Part shown: in pieces, positions 24,662 to 35,144 of the stretch
Layout: every line of letters starts with the position of its first letter
Numbering within the stretch: position 1 is the stretch's first letter
Source: Parahoeflea alexandrii
Lineage (GTDB): Bacteria > Pseudomonadota > Alphaproteobacteria > Rhizobiales > Rhizobiaceae
Assembly: GCF_027214025.1 (NCBI RefSeq)
Contig: NZ_JAPWHB010000003.1
Coordinates: 372,001 to 436,000 of the forward strand
DNA length: 64,000 nucleotides
Direction of reading: 5' to 3'
The notes under the pieces: generated by a model
The model's input: only the letters and a program-made list of their open reading frames with translations
Told to the model about the DNA's origin: nothing
The model's database searches: none
Made by a program: the position numbers and the translations under genes

Positions 24662-24925
24662 CTGTTCTTGCGGTGCAAACGGAATTGTGCGGCCCGATCG
24701 CCGGGCGCAATGTGGCGCATTCTTGCCCTGTTAAGCATTTTGAATCGTTTGAAGCGGTATGGAAGGCCAAATCCGGGTTTTGCTTTCGACGAAAGGCGCG
24801 CCACTGAAGGCAATCCGGGCTTTGACGCGGTGCACATAAAGCACTAAAACCTCCGCACAGCCGCCGCGGATCGCCTCGCGGAAATGCGTGTGGCTCTCCT
24901 TGAGGGAAAGAAGGACAAGGTCCCT

Positions 24926-25321
24926 ATGACCAATGTGACGCAGAACCGGCCGTTGTCGCCGCACCTGAGTATCTACAAACCGATTCCAACCATGGTGATG
25001 TCGATCGTGCACCGGATCACCGGCATGGCACTTTATGGCGGCACGCTGCTGGTTGCCTGGTGGCTGGTGGCCGCGGCCTCGGGCGAAGCCTATTTCGACT
25101 GGGTCAACGGCATCTTCGGCTCCATCCTCGGGCGGCTGGTGCTGTTCGGCTACACCTGGGCGCTGCTGCATCACATGCTGGGCGGCATCCGCCATTTCAT
25201 CTGGGACACAGGCCGCGGATTCGACCCCAAGACCTCGACCAAGATGGCCTGGGCGACGATCGCCGCATCCAGCATCCTGACAATCCTGGTCTGGATCGCC
25301 GGCTACGCAACCCGTTTCTAG
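24926..25321 (+). CDS. sdhC: Succinate dehydrogenase cytochrome b556 subunit
   Basis: A 131-residue membrane anchor of complex II. Signature [20 protein letters not shown] (residues about 10-30) is followed by [19 protein letters not shown]. The heme-ligand region is [20 protein letters not shown], and a third helix follows. ATG 24926 follows AAGGACAAGG. It is the first gene of sdhCDAB, with 13 bases to sdhD. Confidence 0.96.
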   Translation: MTNVTQNRPLSPHLSIYKPIPTMVMSIVHRITGMALYGGTLLVAWWLVAAASGEAYFDWVNGIFGSILGRLVLFGYTWALLHHMLGGIRHFIWDTGRGFDPKTSTKMAWATIAASSILTILVWIAGYATRF

Positions 25322-25334
25322 GAGCAAGAGAGAC

Positions 25335-25724
25335 ATGGATACCAACAAGATGCGTACGCCGCTCTCGAAGGTTCGCGGCCTCGGCTCGGCCAAGGAGGGC
25401 ACCGACCATTTCTGGCGCCAGCGGCTGACGGCGGTGGCCAACGTGCCGCTGTTCCTGTTCTTCATCTTCTTCATCATCGCCTACAATGGAGAGCCCTACG
25501 CGGTGGTGGCCGCAGCACTTTCCAATCCGCTGGTGGCGGTGTTGATGGGCCTTATGGTGATTTCCGGCATCATTCACATGAAGCTCGGCATGCAGGTGGT
25601 CATCGAGGACTATATCCATGCCGAAGGCATGAAGGTGAGCCTGTTGATCCTCAACACATTCTTTTCGATCGCAATCGGCGCCGTGTCGGTTTTCGCGGTT
25701 CTCAAACTCGGCTTCGGAGGCTGA
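25335..25724 (+). CDS. sdhD: Succinate dehydrogenase membrane anchor subunit
   Basis: A 129-residue second anchor of complex II. The N-terminal [20 protein letters not shown], then [18 protein letters not shown], and the helix bearing [20 protein letters not shown] (heme/quinone ligand region) are typical of alphaproteobacterial SdhD. Six bases separate its stop from the sdhA start. Confidence 0.95.
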   Translation: MDTNKMRTPLSKVRGLGSAKEGTDHFWRQRLTAVANVPLFLFFIFFIIAYNGEPYAVVAAALSNPLVAVLMGLMVISGIIHMKLGMQVVIEDYIHAEGMKVSLLILNTFFSIAIGAVSVFAVLKLGFGG

Positions 25725-25730
25725 CAGATC

Positions 25731-27572
25731 ATGGTAATGACGTCGAGCGTCAACATTGGCGGACGCGCCTATTCGATTGTCGATCACGCCTATGACGTGG
25801 TCGTTGTGGGCGCCGGCGGCGCCGGACTGCGCGCCACGCTGGGCATGGCCGAGCAGGGCTTCCGCACCGCCTGCATCTCCAAGGTGTTCCCGACCCGGTC
25901 GCACACGGTCGCGGCACAGGGCGGCATCGCCGCATCGCTCACCAACATGACGCCCGATTCGTGGCAGTGGCACATGTATGACACGGTCAAGGGCTCGGAC
26001 TGGCTCGGCGATGTCGACGCCATGCAGTACCTGACCATGGAAGCGCCGAAGGCGGTCTACGAACTCGAGCATTACGGCGTGCCGTTCTCGCGCACCGAGG
26101 ATGGCCGGATCTACCAGCGGCCGTTCGGCGGCCACATGCAGAATTACGGCGAAGGCCCTCCGGTGCAGCGCACCTGTGCGGCCGCCGACCGCACCGGCCA
26201 CGCCATCCTGCACACGCTTTACGGCCAGTCGCTCAGGAACAACGCAGAATTCTTCATCGAGTATTTCGCGCTCGACCTGCTGATGGAAGAAGACGGCCGC
26301 TGCACCGGCGTGGTGGCCTGGAACCTCGATGACGGCACCATTCACCGCTTCTCGGCGAAGATGGTGGTGCTGGCCACCGGTGGCTACGGCCGCGCCTATT
26401 TCTCGGCCACGTCGGCGCATACCTGCACCGGCGACGGCGGCGGCATGATTGCCCGCGCCGGGCTGCCGCTGCAGGACATGGAATTCGTGCAGTTCCACCC
26501 GACCGGGATCTACGGCGCTGGCTGCCTGATCACCGAGGGCGCGCGCGGCGAAGGCGGCTACCTGGTCAATTCCGAGGGCGAGCGCTTCATGGAGCGCTAT
26601 GCGCCGTCGGCCAAGGACCTGGCCTCGCGCGACGTGGTTTCGCGCTGCATGACCATGGAAATCCGCGAGGGACGCGGCGTCGGCAAGGCCAAGGACCACA
26701 TCTTCCTGCACCTCGATCACCTCGATCCGGCGGTGCTGCACGAGCGGCTTCCGGGGATCTCGGAAAGCGCCAAGATCTTCGCCGGCGTCGACGTGACCCG
26801 CGAGCCGATCCCGGTGCTGCCGACGGTGCACTACAACATGGGCGGCATTCCGACCAATTACTGGGGCGAGGTGCTGAACCCGACTTCGGACGATCCGGAC
26901 AAGGTGACGCCGGGCCTGATGGCCGTCGGCGAAGCCGGCTGCGCGAGCGTCCACGGCGCCAACCGTCTGGGCTCCAACTCGCTGATCGACCTGGTGGTGT
27001 TCGGCCGTGCGGCAGCGATTCGCGCCGGCGAGGTGATCGACCGCACTTCTGCGATCCCGGCGGTCAACGAGGCCTCGTTTACGAAGATCATGACCCGCTT
27101 CGACGGCCTGCGCCATGCCAATGGCTCGACGCCGACGGCGGTGCTGCGCGAGAAGATGCAGCGCACCATGCAGGAAGACGCCGCCGTGTTCCGCACCCAG
27201 GAATCGCTCGAATCCGGCTGCAAGCGGATGAGCCAGATCTGGACGGAGCTTCCCGACGTGAAGGTCTCCGACCGTTCGCTGATCTGGAACTCGGATCTGA
27301 TGGAAACGCTGGAGCTCGACAACCTGATGGCCAACGCCATCACCACGGTCTACGGCGCGGAAGCCCGCAAGGAAAGCCGCGGCAGCCATGCGCGCGAGGA
27401 CTATGTCGACGGCCCGTTCGGCGGCCGCGACGACGTCAACTGGCGCAAGCACACGCTGGCCTGGGTGGACGAGAAGGGCAAGGTCAGGCTCGACTACCGT
27501 CCGGTCCACACCGAGCTGATCGCCGAGGGCATCGATCCGGCCAAGATCGCGCCCAAGGCCCGCGTGTACTAA
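25731..27572 (+). CDS. sdhA: Succinate dehydrogenase flavoprotein subunit
   Basis: A 613-residue catalytic subunit that oxidises succinate to fumarate with covalent FAD. The N-terminal dinucleotide fold is [20 protein letters not shown]. The flavinylation segment is [16 protein letters not shown], where the His is the FAD attachment site. [40 protein letters not shown] and the C-terminal [13 protein letters not shown] are all present. The length is typical. A second in-frame ATG lies two codons into the gene and is an alternative start. Confidence 0.98.
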   Translation: MVMTSSVNIGGRAYSIVDHAYDVVVVGAGGAGLRATLGMAEQGFRTACISKVFPTRSHTVAAQGGIAASLTNMTPDSWQWHMYDTVKGSDWLGDVDAMQYLTMEAPKAVYELEHYGVPFSRTEDGRIYQRPFGGHMQNYGEGPPVQRTCAAADRTGHAILHTLYGQSLRNNAEFFIEYFALDLLMEEDGRCTGVVAWNLDDGTIHRFSAKMVVLATGGYGRAYFSATSAHTCTGDGGGMIARAGLPLQDMEFVQFHPTGIYGAGCLITEGARGEGGYLVNSEGERFMERYAPSAKDLASRDVVSRCMTMEIREGRGVGKAKDHIFLHLDHLDPAVLHERLPGISESAKIFAGVDVTREPIPVLPTVHYNMGGIPTNYWGEVLNPTSDDPDKVTPGLMAVGEAGCASVHGANRLGSNSLIDLVVFGRAAAIRAGEVIDRTSAIPAVNEASFTKIMTRFDGLRHANGSTPTAVLREKMQRTMQEDAAVFRTQESLESGCKRMSQIWTELPDVKVSDRSLIWNSDLMETLELDNLMANAITTVYGAEARKESRGSHAREDYVDGPFGGRDDVNWRKHTLAWVDEKGKVRLDYRPVHTELIAEGIDPAKIAPKARVY

Positions 27573-27587
27573 GAGGGAACAGAGACA

Positions 27588-28367
27588 ATGGTTGAACTCA
27601 CACTCCCGAAGAATTCGCAGCCGAAGCCGGGCAAGACCTGGCCGAAGCCGCAAGGCGCGAAGAACACGCGCGAATTCAAGATCTACCGCTGGTCGCCCGA
27701 TGACGGCGAGAACCCGCGCATCGACACGTTCCACATCGACACCGACGATTGCGGACCGATGGTGCTCGACGGCCTGCTGTGGATCAAGAACAAGATCGAC
27801 GCGACGCTGACGCTGCGCCGGTCGTGCCGCGAGGGCATCTGCGGCTCCTGCGCGATGAACATCGACGGGACCAACACGCTTGCCTGCACCAAGGGTCTCG
27901 ACGAGATCGACGGCGCGGTGAAGGTCTATCCGCTGCCGCACCTGCCGGTGGTCAAGGACCTGGTGCCGGACCTGACCAATTTCTACGCCCAGCACCGCTC
28001 GATCGAGCCCTGGCTGAAAACGGTGTCTCCGACGCCGGCGAAGGAATGGAAGCAGAGCCACGAGGACCGCGCCAAGCTCGACGGGCTCTACGAGTGCATT
28101 CTCTGCGCCTGCTGCTCGACCTCTTGCCCGAGCTACTGGTGGAACGGCGACCGCTATCTCGGCCCCGCCGTGCTGCTGCAGGCCTATCGCTGGCTGATCG
28201 ACTCGAGAGACGAGGCCACCGGCGAGCGGCTCGACAATCTCGAGGATCCGTTCCGGCTCTACCGCTGCCACACCATCATGAACTGCGCGCAGACTTGCCC
28301 CAAGGGCCTGAACCCGGCCAAGGCGATCGCCGAAATCAAGAAGATGATGGTCGAACGCCGGGTGTAG
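27588..28367 (+). CDS. sdhB: Succinate dehydrogenase iron-sulfur subunit
   Basis: A 259-residue subunit that passes electrons from SdhA to the quinone. The [2Fe-2S] ligands are in [20 protein letters not shown], with CTKGL after them. The [4Fe-4S] and [3Fe-4S] ligands are in [20 protein letters not shown] and [20 protein letters not shown]. It closes the operon and is followed by a terminator about 27 bases after the stop. Confidence 0.98.
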   Translation: MVELTLPKNSQPKPGKTWPKPQGAKNTREFKIYRWSPDDGENPRIDTFHIDTDDCGPMVLDGLLWIKNKIDATLTLRRSCREGICGSCAMNIDGTNTLACTKGLDEIDGAVKVYPLPHLPVVKDLVPDLTNFYAQHRSIEPWLKTVSPTPAKEWKQSHEDRAKLDGLYECILCACCSTSCPSYWWNGDRYLGPAVLLQAYRWLIDSRDEATGERLDNLEDPFRLYRCHTIMNCAQTCPKGLNPAKAIAEIKKMMVERRV

Positions 28368-28393
28368 GGGCTCGACGACCAGCATGAAGTCAG

Positions 28394-28418
28394 AAGGGGA
28401 GCGCATGCTCCCCTTTTT
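28394..28418 (+). terminator. Rho-independent terminator after sdhB
   Basis: AAGGGGAGC (28394-28402) and GCTCCCCTT (28407-28415) form a 9-bp stem with a GCAT loop. A five-T run occupies 28414-28418. Confidence 0.9.
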
Positions 28419-28570
28419 GGTTCCACCCGCGCTTGCCATTTGAGCCGCGGGGCCGGTCGTGCCGCCCGCAAATGAACCAGGGTCTGCCGCAAAACCTCCG
28501 TTTTCGCACCGCCCCACGGCCATGATTGCAATCGAGATTGCGCTCTCGGATTGTTTCAAGGGGTAACGTC

Positions 28571-29947
28571 ATGACATCGCAATCTCCCTCGGCCCTGATT
28601 GGCGCGCTCAGAAGCCCGGGCGTCAAATTCTTCATCGTCGGGCTGATTGGCCTGTTCCTGCTGATCCCGGCCTCGATGGTCTGGGTGCTGGTGGCCGAAC
28701 GGCAGGACCGGGCCAACAGCGCGCAAGCCGAGGTGGCAAAAAGCTGGGGCGGGGCGCAGACCCTCGGCGGCGTCATCATTTCGGTGCCCTACGAGGTGCA
28801 GCAAGAGGTGCAGACCGCCAAGGGCATTGTCGTCCAGCGGGTCGGCAGAACCGCGATCTTCCTGCCAGAAGAGATCAGCTACAGCGTCGGATCGAAATCG
28901 GACGAGCGCAAGCGCGGTATCTTCAGCGTGCCGGTCTATGATGCGTCGGTGAGCGTTTCGGGCCGGTTCAAACGCCCCGATCCGGAGGATCTGGGGCTTG
29001 ACGCGGGCACCGACATCAATTGGTCCGAGGCGTCGCTTTCGGTGCCGGTCTCTGATCCGCGCGCCATCCGCGCCGGCGCGAAAATCGAGATCGATGGCCG
29101 GCCGCGGACCATCGAACCCGGCGCCGGGCTGCCGCACAGCGTGGCGCCCAAGGGCATCCATGTTGGCAAGCTGTTTGCGAGCGGGCCCACCGGTTTCAGC
29201 TTCCGTCTCGAATTCGGCCTGAAAGGCTCGACCTCGTTCTCGGTCATGCCCGGTGCGCGGACCACACGTGTCGAGATGGTCTCGGACTGGCCGCATCCGA
29301 GCTTCGGCGGCGCCTACCTGCCGGACAGTTCGGCGATTTCGAAGGATGGATTTGAAGCGGACTGGACGGTGCCGCACCTGGCGCTGTCGATGCCGCTGGC
29401 CTTCACCATCGGCCAGGCTGACGTCTCCACGATGTTCGGCAGCGAAACTCTCGGCGTGCGATTCTACCAGCCGGTCGATCACTACGCACTGGTGGAGCGC
29501 GCCATCAAATACGCGGTGCTGTTCATCGGCTCGATCTTTATCGCGGTGTTCGTGCTCGAAACCCGCTCCGGCCGGCCGGTGCACGGGGCGCAATATGCGC
29601 TGATGGGGCTGGCGCTGGTGCTGTTTTATGTGCTGCTGCTGGCGCTGGCCGAACATATCGGCTTCATGGCGGCTTACGGCACCGCGGCGGTGGCGACCAC
29701 GGCGCTGGTCTCGACCTATTGCGCCAGATTGCTGGCGAGCCGTCTCAGGGGCGGCCTGATCGCGGGCCTGCTCGCAACCGTGTTCGGACTGCTGTTTCTG
29801 TTCCTGCAGATGGAAGATTTCGCCCTGCTGGCGGGCGCCATCTTCGCCTTCGTGGTGCTGGCGGTGGTGATGTTCTCCACCGCCTCGCTGGACTGGACGG
29901 GCCGGGGCAATGCCGCGCCGGAGGCAGCTTCCGATGGCGCGGCATAG
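28571..29947 (+). CDS. creD: Inner-membrane protein CreD
   Basis: A 458-residue CreD-family protein. One N-terminal helix (FFIVGLIGLFLLIPASMVWV) is followed by LVAERQDRANSAQAEVAKSW, the family hallmark. A large periplasmic domain of about 270 residues has alternating strand-like runs. Five or more C-terminal helices begin at AIKYAVLFIGSIFIAVFVLE. CreD is linked to envelope stress and colicin/β-lactam phenotypes in Enterobacteria and is often under CreBC control. No creBC genes are seen here. The ATG at 28571 gives the standard N-terminus. Confidence 0.93.
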   Translation: MTSQSPSALIGALRSPGVKFFIVGLIGLFLLIPASMVWVLVAERQDRANSAQAEVAKSWGGAQTLGGVIISVPYEVQQEVQTAKGIVVQRVGRTAIFLPEEISYSVGSKSDERKRGIFSVPVYDASVSVSGRFKRPDPEDLGLDAGTDINWSEASLSVPVSDPRAIRAGAKIEIDGRPRTIEPGAGLPHSVAPKGIHVGKLFASGPTGFSFRLEFGLKGSTSFSVMPGARTTRVEMVSDWPHPSFGGAYLPDSSAISKDGFEADWTVPHLALSMPLAFTIGQADVSTMFGSETLGVRFYQPVDHYALVERAIKYAVLFIGSIFIAVFVLETRSGRPVHGAQYALMGLALVLFYVLLLALAEHIGFMAAYGTAAVATTALVSTYCARLLASRLRGGLIAGLLATVFGLLFLFLQMEDFALLAGAIFAFVVLAVVMFSTASLDWTGRGNAAPEAASDGAA

Positions 29948-29953
29948 GTCACG

Positions 29954-29966
29954 CGGGCTTTGCCCG
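29954..29966. terminator. Short hairpin between creD and the PLP enzyme gene
   Basis: CGGGC (29954-29958), a TTT loop and GCCCG (29962-29966) are followed by TTTG. It lies exactly between two convergent stops and could act in both directions, but the stem is short. Confidence 0.4.
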
Positions 29967-29972
29967 TTTGCC

Positions 29973-31118
29973 TCAGCCCAGTGCCTGCGCCAGATCGGCG
30001 ATCAGGTCACCCGCATCCTCTATGCCGACAGAGACGCGGATCAGGCTCGGCGGAATGCCGGTATGCGGCTCTATGGTGTGGCGGTGCTCGACCAGGCTTT
30101 CGACGCCGCCCAGCGAGGTGGCGCGGTGAAACAGCTTGAGCTTGCCGACGACAGCGAGCGCCTCCCTGGCGCCGCCCTCGACCAGGAATGAGAAGAGGCA
30201 ACCAAAGCCGCCCTGCATCTGCCGGGCGGCGATGTCATGGCCGGGGTGGCTTGCAAGCCCCGGATAATAGACGTCGGTAACCTTCGGGTGCTTGCCCAGA
30301 TATTCGGCGATGGTTAGCGCCGAGCGGCTCATGCGCTCCATCCTGAGCGGCAGGGTGCGCATGCCGCGCACCAAGAGCCACGCCTCGAACGGTCCGATGA
30401 CGGCGCCGGCGTCGTGGCGGTCGGCCTTGATGTCGGTCCAGATCTTCGCGGAGGGCGACGCGGTGGCGAGCACGCCGGCGAGCACGTCGGAATGGCCGTT
30501 GATGCCCTTGGTGGCCGAATGCATGACGATGTCGGCGCCGTGCTCGAGCGGGCGCTGCAGCACCGGCGTGGCGGCGGTGGAATCGACCGCCAGCAGGCCG
30601 CCCGCCGCGTGGGCGCATTTCGCTGCATGGGCGATGTCGACTGTTTTCAGCCAGGGGTTGGACGGGGTCTCGATGAACACCAGGGCGGGCTTGTGGGCGG
30701 CGCAGGCCTGTTCGAGCGCTGCCGCATCGGATGCATCAACCTCGTGCAGGGCGATCTCGCGGCGGGCGGAGAAATCCCGCAGCCACTTGGTGGTGCCCCA
30801 GTAGATGCCCGACTGCACCACCACCGTGGCGCCGTTCGGCAGGGTGCGGAACAGGGCGGCGATGGCCGCCATGCCGGAGGGGAACAGCAGCGCTTCCTCG
30901 GCACCTTCCAGCCGCGCCAGCACGTCCTCGGCAATGCGGACGATGTCGGAATTGTCGCGCGAGTAGATGTTGGCGGGATTGACCAGCGCATAGTCCTCGT
31001 CGCGGACGAAGGTGGTCGAGGGCTGCATCGGCGGCACCACGCCGCCCGAGGGCCAGTCGATGACACCGCCGGCCTGGGCCGCGATGGTGGAGGGCTTGAG
31101 ATCGTTGGGGAGGCTCAT
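29973..31118 (-). CDS. Cystathionine gamma-synthase/lyase-type PLP enzyme
   Basis: A 381-residue PLP-dependent Cys/Met-metabolism enzyme. ALLFPSGMAAIAALFRTLPN and SGIYWGTTKWLRDF form the cofactor pocket, FIETPSNPWLKTVDIAHAAK and AVDSTAATPVLQRPLEHGAD bind PLP, and the Schiff-base lysine is in VMHSATKGINGHSDV. The C-terminal TSLGGVESLVEHRHTIEPHT matches the family. Its reaction could be cystathionine gamma-synthase, gamma-lyase or beta-lyase (MetB/MetC-like), which sequence alone does not separate. The ATG at 31118 is used because it gives the family N-terminus. It converges on creD. Confidence 0.9.
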   Translation of the reverse strand: MSLPNDLKPSTIAAQAGGVIDWPSGGVVPPMQPSTTFVRDEDYALVNPANIYSRDNSDIVRIAEDVLARLEGAEEALLFPSGMAAIAALFRTLPNGATVVVQSGIYWGTTKWLRDFSARREIALHEVDASDAAALEQACAAHKPALVFIETPSNPWLKTVDIAHAAKCAHAAGGLLAVDSTAATPVLQRPLEHGADIVMHSATKGINGHSDVLAGVLATASPSAKIWTDIKADRHDAGAVIGPFEAWLLVRGMRTLPLRMERMSRSALTIAEYLGKHPKVTDVYYPGLASHPGHDIAARQMQGGFGCLFSFLVEGGAREALAVVGKLKLFHRATSLGGVESLVEHRHTIEPHTGIPPSLIRVSVGIEDAGDLIADLAQALG

Positions 31119-31262
31119 GTGAACTCGGTCTTTCCCTGGCGGTCTGGCCAGATTTCGCAAGCGCGGGCGCGCGCTTTCAAGCAAACGTGTCTATGCAGTC
31201 CCGTGGCGAATTTCAACGGCCCCTTTTGACGACCCGGTCCCGTGACCGTGTGCGCGGCAGCC

Positions 31263-32243
31263 TCAGTCCTGATTGACGGTGATGACGACGTTTCCCATCC
31301 GGGCGGGATCCTTGAAAAAGGCATGGGCATCGGCTGCCTGGTCGAGCGGAAAGCGGCCGCCGACATGGGGCTTGAACTGTCCCTTCTCAGCCAAAGCGGC
31401 CAGGAAGCGCAGGTCTTCCGCGGGCTCGGCGGCATAGCCGCCCATCGCCTTGCGGCCACCTGTCTTGCGGGCGAGAAGGGTACCGAGCAGTTGCCACAGG
31501 TCGGCGGAGACCAGCAGCAGGCGGCCGCCGGGCTTCAGCGCAGGGCCGTATTTCGTATAGGTCGCGGTGCCGCTGGTGTCGAGAATGATGTCGTAGGCGT
31601 CGCTTGCGGCAGCCGGATCCTCGCGTCTGTAGTCGATCACCGCATCGGCGCCGAGCGAACGGACCATGTCGAGTTTTCCCGTCGAGGCCACGCCCGTGAC
31701 ATGGGCGCCGAAATGCCTGGCGACCTGCACCGCGGCACTGCCGACCCCGCCGGCGGCGCCGATGATCAGCACGCTGTCGCCGGGCTTGATCCCGGCCAGG
31801 CTGCGCAGGAAGTGGAGGGCCGTCGACCCGCCAAAAGGCAGTGCGACAGCTTCATCAAGTTTGAGATTGGCGGGCGCCTGGACGATGGCCCCGTCTTCGC
31901 CAATGACGGCGTATTCGGCATAGCCGCCCATGGCAGCGCCGGGATAGGCAACGACGCGGTCGCCCGGCTTGAAGCGGGTGACGCCTTCGCCCACTGCCTC
32001 GACGAGGCCTGAAAATTCGGTGCCGAGCACGCGGCGCCGGGGACCGAACACGCCGAAGACCAGACGTCCGACCAACTTGAAACCCGGCGGCATGTCGAGG
32101 CTTCGGGCACGGTAATCGCCCGCGGTCACGCTGGTAGCGTGGATCTTGACCAGAACCTCGCCCGCCTTCGGCACTGGCCTAGGCAGGTCGACGGATCCGA
32201 GCACCTCCGGGGGGCCGTAATTGGAATAGGCAATCGCTTTCAT
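31263..32243 (-). CDS. Medium-chain dehydrogenase/reductase, quinone-oxidoreductase-like
   Basis: A 326-residue NAD(P)-dependent oxidoreductase of the zinc-free MDR branch. It has the N-terminal MKAIAYSNYGPPEVL, then VLGTEFSGLVEAVGEGVTRF and GDRVVAYPGAAMGGYAEYA. The nucleotide-binding Gly-rich turn is VLIIGAAGGVGSAAVQVARH. The cysteine zinc ligands of ADH1-type enzymes are absent. It likely reduces quinones or enals, but the substrate is unknown. It diverges from a LysR gene over about 90 bases, a typical regulator-target pair. Confidence 0.9.
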   Translation of the reverse strand: MKAIAYSNYGPPEVLGSVDLPRPVPKAGEVLVKIHATSVTAGDYRARSLDMPPGFKLVGRLVFGVFGPRRRVLGTEFSGLVEAVGEGVTRFKPGDRVVAYPGAAMGGYAEYAVIGEDGAIVQAPANLKLDEAVALPFGGSTALHFLRSLAGIKPGDSVLIIGAAGGVGSAAVQVARHFGAHVTGVASTGKLDMVRSLGADAVIDYRREDPAAASDAYDIILDTSGTATYTKYGPALKPGGRLLLVSADLWQLLGTLLARKTGGRKAMGGYAAEPAEDLRFLAALAEKGQFKPHVGGRFPLDQAADAHAFFKDPARMGNVVITVNQD

Positions 32244-32332
32244 GATGTTTTCTCCAGTTCGTATGATCCTCATACCTATGCTTGCATGCAGAATAAATTG
32301 ACCGAAAATGCCGATATGATATGCATTTTCGC

Positions 32333-33232
32333 ATGGATTGGAGATCTGTCAAATTTGACTGGAACCGGGCGCGGGCCTTCCTGGTCACCGCCGAGGAAGG
32401 TTCGCTCTCGGCAGCCGCGCGGGCGCTCGGCATGGCGCAGCCGACGCTCGGCCGCCAGGTCGCGGCGCTGGAGAAGGAACTCGGCGTGGCGCTGTTCGAG
32501 CGCGTCGGCCGGGGATTGACGCTGACGCCGAGCGGGCTCGAGCTGATGGACCATGTCCGCGCCATGGGCGAGGCAGCGGCGCGGATGTCGCTCTCGGCCT
32601 CGGGCAAGGCACAGGCGATCGAGGGCACGGTGTCGATCAGCGCCAGCGAGGTCGACGCGGCGTTCCGGCTGCCGCCGATCATCCGCCAGCTCAGGCAAGC
32701 GGCTCCGGGCATCGATGTCGAGATCGTCGCCACCAATGTCGAGAGCGATCTCAGGCGGCGCGAAGCAGATATCGCCATCCGCAACTACCGGCCGACGCAG
32801 CCCAACCTGGTGGCGCGCAAGATCCGCGACATCCATGGCCGGATCTACGCCACGCCCTTCTATCTCGAGAGCATCGGCAATCCCTCGGCACCGGAAGATT
32901 TCGCAGAAGCGGATTTCATCGGTTTCAACCGGTCGGGCGAATTCATCGCCGCCATGACCCGGTTCGGGCTGACGCTGACGCAGAAGAATTTTCCGCTGAT
33001 CTCGGAAAGCCACCTGGTGCAGTGGAGCCATGTCAAGCAAGGGCTCGGCATCGGCGTCATGGCCGCCGATATCGGCGACGCCGACCCGGACGTGGTCCAG
33101 CTATTGCCCGAGCTTGAGCCGCTCGCTTTCCCTGTCTGGCTGGTGACCCACAGAGAGGTGCACACCAGCCCACGGGTGCGGCTGGTGTTCGACCTGATGG
33201 CAAGCGAACTGGCGCGGGCCTACCGGTCGTGA
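32333..33232 (+). CDS. LysR-family transcriptional regulator
   Basis: A 299-residue regulator. The helix-turn-helix lies at residues 5-60 (VKFDWNRARAFLVTAEEGSL, then SAAARALGMAQPTLGRQVAA), followed by the effector domain. The start is uncertain: an ATG at 32333 gives MDWRSVKFDWNR, which matches the usual N-terminus, while another in-frame ATG is four codons upstream at 32321. It is divergent from the MDR oxidoreductase gene, so the two probably form a regulated pair. The effector is unknown. Confidence 0.9.
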   Translation: MDWRSVKFDWNRARAFLVTAEEGSLSAAARALGMAQPTLGRQVAALEKELGVALFERVGRGLTLTPSGLELMDHVRAMGEAAARMSLSASGKAQAIEGTVSISASEVDAAFRLPPIIRQLRQAAPGIDVEIVATNVESDLRRREADIAIRNYRPTQPNLVARKIRDIHGRIYATPFYLESIGNPSAPEDFAEADFIGFNRSGEFIAAMTRFGLTLTQKNFPLISESHLVQWSHVKQGLGIGVMAADIGDADPDVVQLLPELEPLAFPVWLVTHREVHTSPRVRLVFDLMASELARAYRS

Positions 33233-33281
33233 TCCGGGACTGAACGGTGCTCCGTATCTCGGCCCCGGGCAAACGGCCGGG

Positions 33282-35144
33282 TCAGGCGATGGCGGTTCCG
33301 GCGCGCAACAGGGCGACGATGGCGTCGGGCTGAACCGGCCGGCTGAAATGATAGCCCTGAGCCTCGTCGCAGTGGTGCTCGCGCAGGAACGCAAGTTGCT
33401 CCTCGGTTTCCACGCCTTCGGCGATCACCCGCATATTCAGGTTCTGGCCGAGCAGGATGACGGCCTTGGCGATGTTCTGGTCGTCCGGGTCGCTGGTCAA
33501 GTTGGCGATGAAGGACTGGTCAATCTTGAGGCGGATGACAGGAAAGTTCTTCAATGCGCTCAGGCTCGAATAGCCGGTGCCGAAATCATCGATGGCAAAG
33601 TTCACGCCGAGCGCCTGGAGCTGCGTCATCACGTCGACCGCCTGGTTGACGTCATGCATGAGCATGCTCTCGGTCAACTCAAGCTCGAGATAGCGCGGCT
33701 CGAGCCCGGTCTCAAGCAGGATGCCGGTCACCTGGCCGACCCATCCGGCTTCGCTCATCTGGCGCGCAGATACGTTCACGCAGACCGTGATCGGATCCAG
33801 TCCGGCGTCCTGCCAGGCCTTGTTCTGGCGGCAGGCTTCGCGCAGCACCCAGTTGCCGAGCGGAACGATCAGCCTGTTCTCCTCAGCCAGCGGAATGAAC
33901 TTGCCCGGCGAGATTTCGCCGAGCGCCGGGTGGTTCCAGCGCACCAGCGCCTCGACGGCAAAGATCCTGCCGGTGCCAAGGTCGATCTGGGGCTGGTAGA
34001 GCAGCGAAAACTCCTTGTTGGAGATGGCGGCGAGCAGGTGATCCTGCAACAGCCGGCGTTCGCGGGCCGCGTCATCAATTCCCTTCGTGTATAGCTGGAG
34101 ATTGTCGCGGCCCTTCGCCTTCGCCTCATACATGGCGATGTCGGCATTGAGCAGAAGCGTCTCGGCATCGGTTCCATGTTCCGGGTAACCCGCGACCCCG
34201 ATGCTGCCGGTGACGCGAAACGATTGCCTCTTGATCTCGATCGGTTCGGCAATTGCCGCACGGATCTTTTCCAGGATGGCGGAGGTGGTGCTGGCATTTT
34301 CGGCCTGATCTGCCAACAGAATGACGAATTCGTCGCCACCCATGCGCGCCACCGTATCGGAGGCGCGAACGGCGGTGGTCATCCGCTCCGCCACGACCTT
34401 CAGCAAGGTGTCGCCCGCATCGTGGCCGAGGCTGTCGTTGACCGTCTTGAAATTGTCGAGATCGATGAAGATCACCGTGATCCGTTGGCCGGTGCGGTCC
34501 GAAAGCAGGATACCCTGCGTCAACCGGTCCATGAACAGCGTCCGGTTCGGCAATCCGGTCAGTGAGTCGTGCAGAGCCATGAAATGTATCTGCGCCTCGG
34601 CATGCTTGCGATCGGTGATGTCGCGGCAGACGCCAACCAGACCGATGATCCGGTTCTGGTCGTCGCGCAGAGGAACCTTCGATGTGGCGAACCATTTCTC
34701 CTTTCCATCGGGATCGATGATCAAGTCCTCGATGTCGATAAGAGCCTCTCCGGTGCGCATGAGTTCCTGCTCGTCTGCGTAGAACTTGTGTGCGTGCTTG
34801 CTCGGATGAAAGCTGAAATCCGTCAATCCGATCAGCTCGTCAGGCTTGCGCCCGAGATCGGCGGCCACAGCGCGGTTGGCGATAACGAAGCGGCTGGCGG
34901 TATCCTTGACGAACAGGTAATCCGGGACCTGATCGATCATCGCCCGGAACAGGACCCGTTCGGCGTCCGCGTCCACAGGTGCAGCATCGGCGCCCTGACC
35001 CTTGGCGGCCCGGCGCACGGCGTCCATCTGCACTGTTGCATTCGCCGAGAGAAGCCGGTCGATCTGGGCCGGACGGCTGATGGTCGCGGCGGGCTTGTTC
35101 TTCTTGCCGCGCCCGTCAACGGCCTCCCCGCTTGCTTTCTTCAC
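33282..35144 (-). CDS. PAS-GGDEF-EAL hybrid cyclic-di-GMP enzyme
   Basis: A 620-residue signalling protein. A PAS/PAC domain lies at about residues 60-185 (AMIDQVPDYLFVKDTASRFV to VGVCRDITDRKHAEAQI). The diguanylate-cyclase domain has an intact GGDEF at residues 269-273 (ARMGGDEFVILLA). The phosphodiesterase domain has an intact EAL at about 398-400 (FAVEALVRW), with LELTESMLM, IDDFGTGYSSLSAL and VIAEGVETEEQ also visible. Both activities may be functional, so net direction is unknown. No transmembrane segment is seen. The GTG at 35144 is chosen because GGAGG lies at a good distance upstream, while the TTG further up has none. Confidence 0.93.
   Translation of the reverse strand: MKKASGEAVDGRGKKNKPAATISRPAQIDRLLSANATVQMDAVRRAAKGQGADAAPVDADAERVLFRAMIDQVPDYLFVKDTASRFVIANRAVAADLGRKPDELIGLTDFSFHPSKHAHKFYADEQELMRTGEALIDIEDLIIDPDGKEKWFATSKVPLRDDQNRIIGLVGVCRDITDRKHAEAQIHFMALHDSLTGLPNRTLFMDRLTQGILLSDRTGQRITVIFIDLDNFKTVNDSLGHDAGDTLLKVVAERMTTAVRASDTVARMGGDEFVILLADQAENASTTSAILEKIRAAIAEPIEIKRQSFRVTGSIGVAGYPEHGTDAETLLLNADIAMYEAKAKGRDNLQLYTKGIDDAARERRLLQDHLLAAISNKEFSLLYQPQIDLGTGRIFAVEALVRWNHPALGEISPGKFIPLAEENRLIVPLGNWVLREACRQNKAWQDAGLDPITVCVNVSARQMSEAGWVGQVTGILLETGLEPRYLELELTESMLMHDVNQAVDVMTQLQALGVNFAIDDFGTGYSSLSALKNFPVIRLKIDQSFIANLTSDPDDQNIAKAVILLGQNLNMRVIAEGVETEEQLAFLREHHCDEAQGYHFSRPVQPDAIVALLRAGTAIA

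Noticed and set aside
25197-28559. An 1120-codon open frame antisense to sdhCDAB
   Set aside because: It is a GC-rich shadow of the sdh genes with His/Arg/Asp-rich text and no domain pattern.
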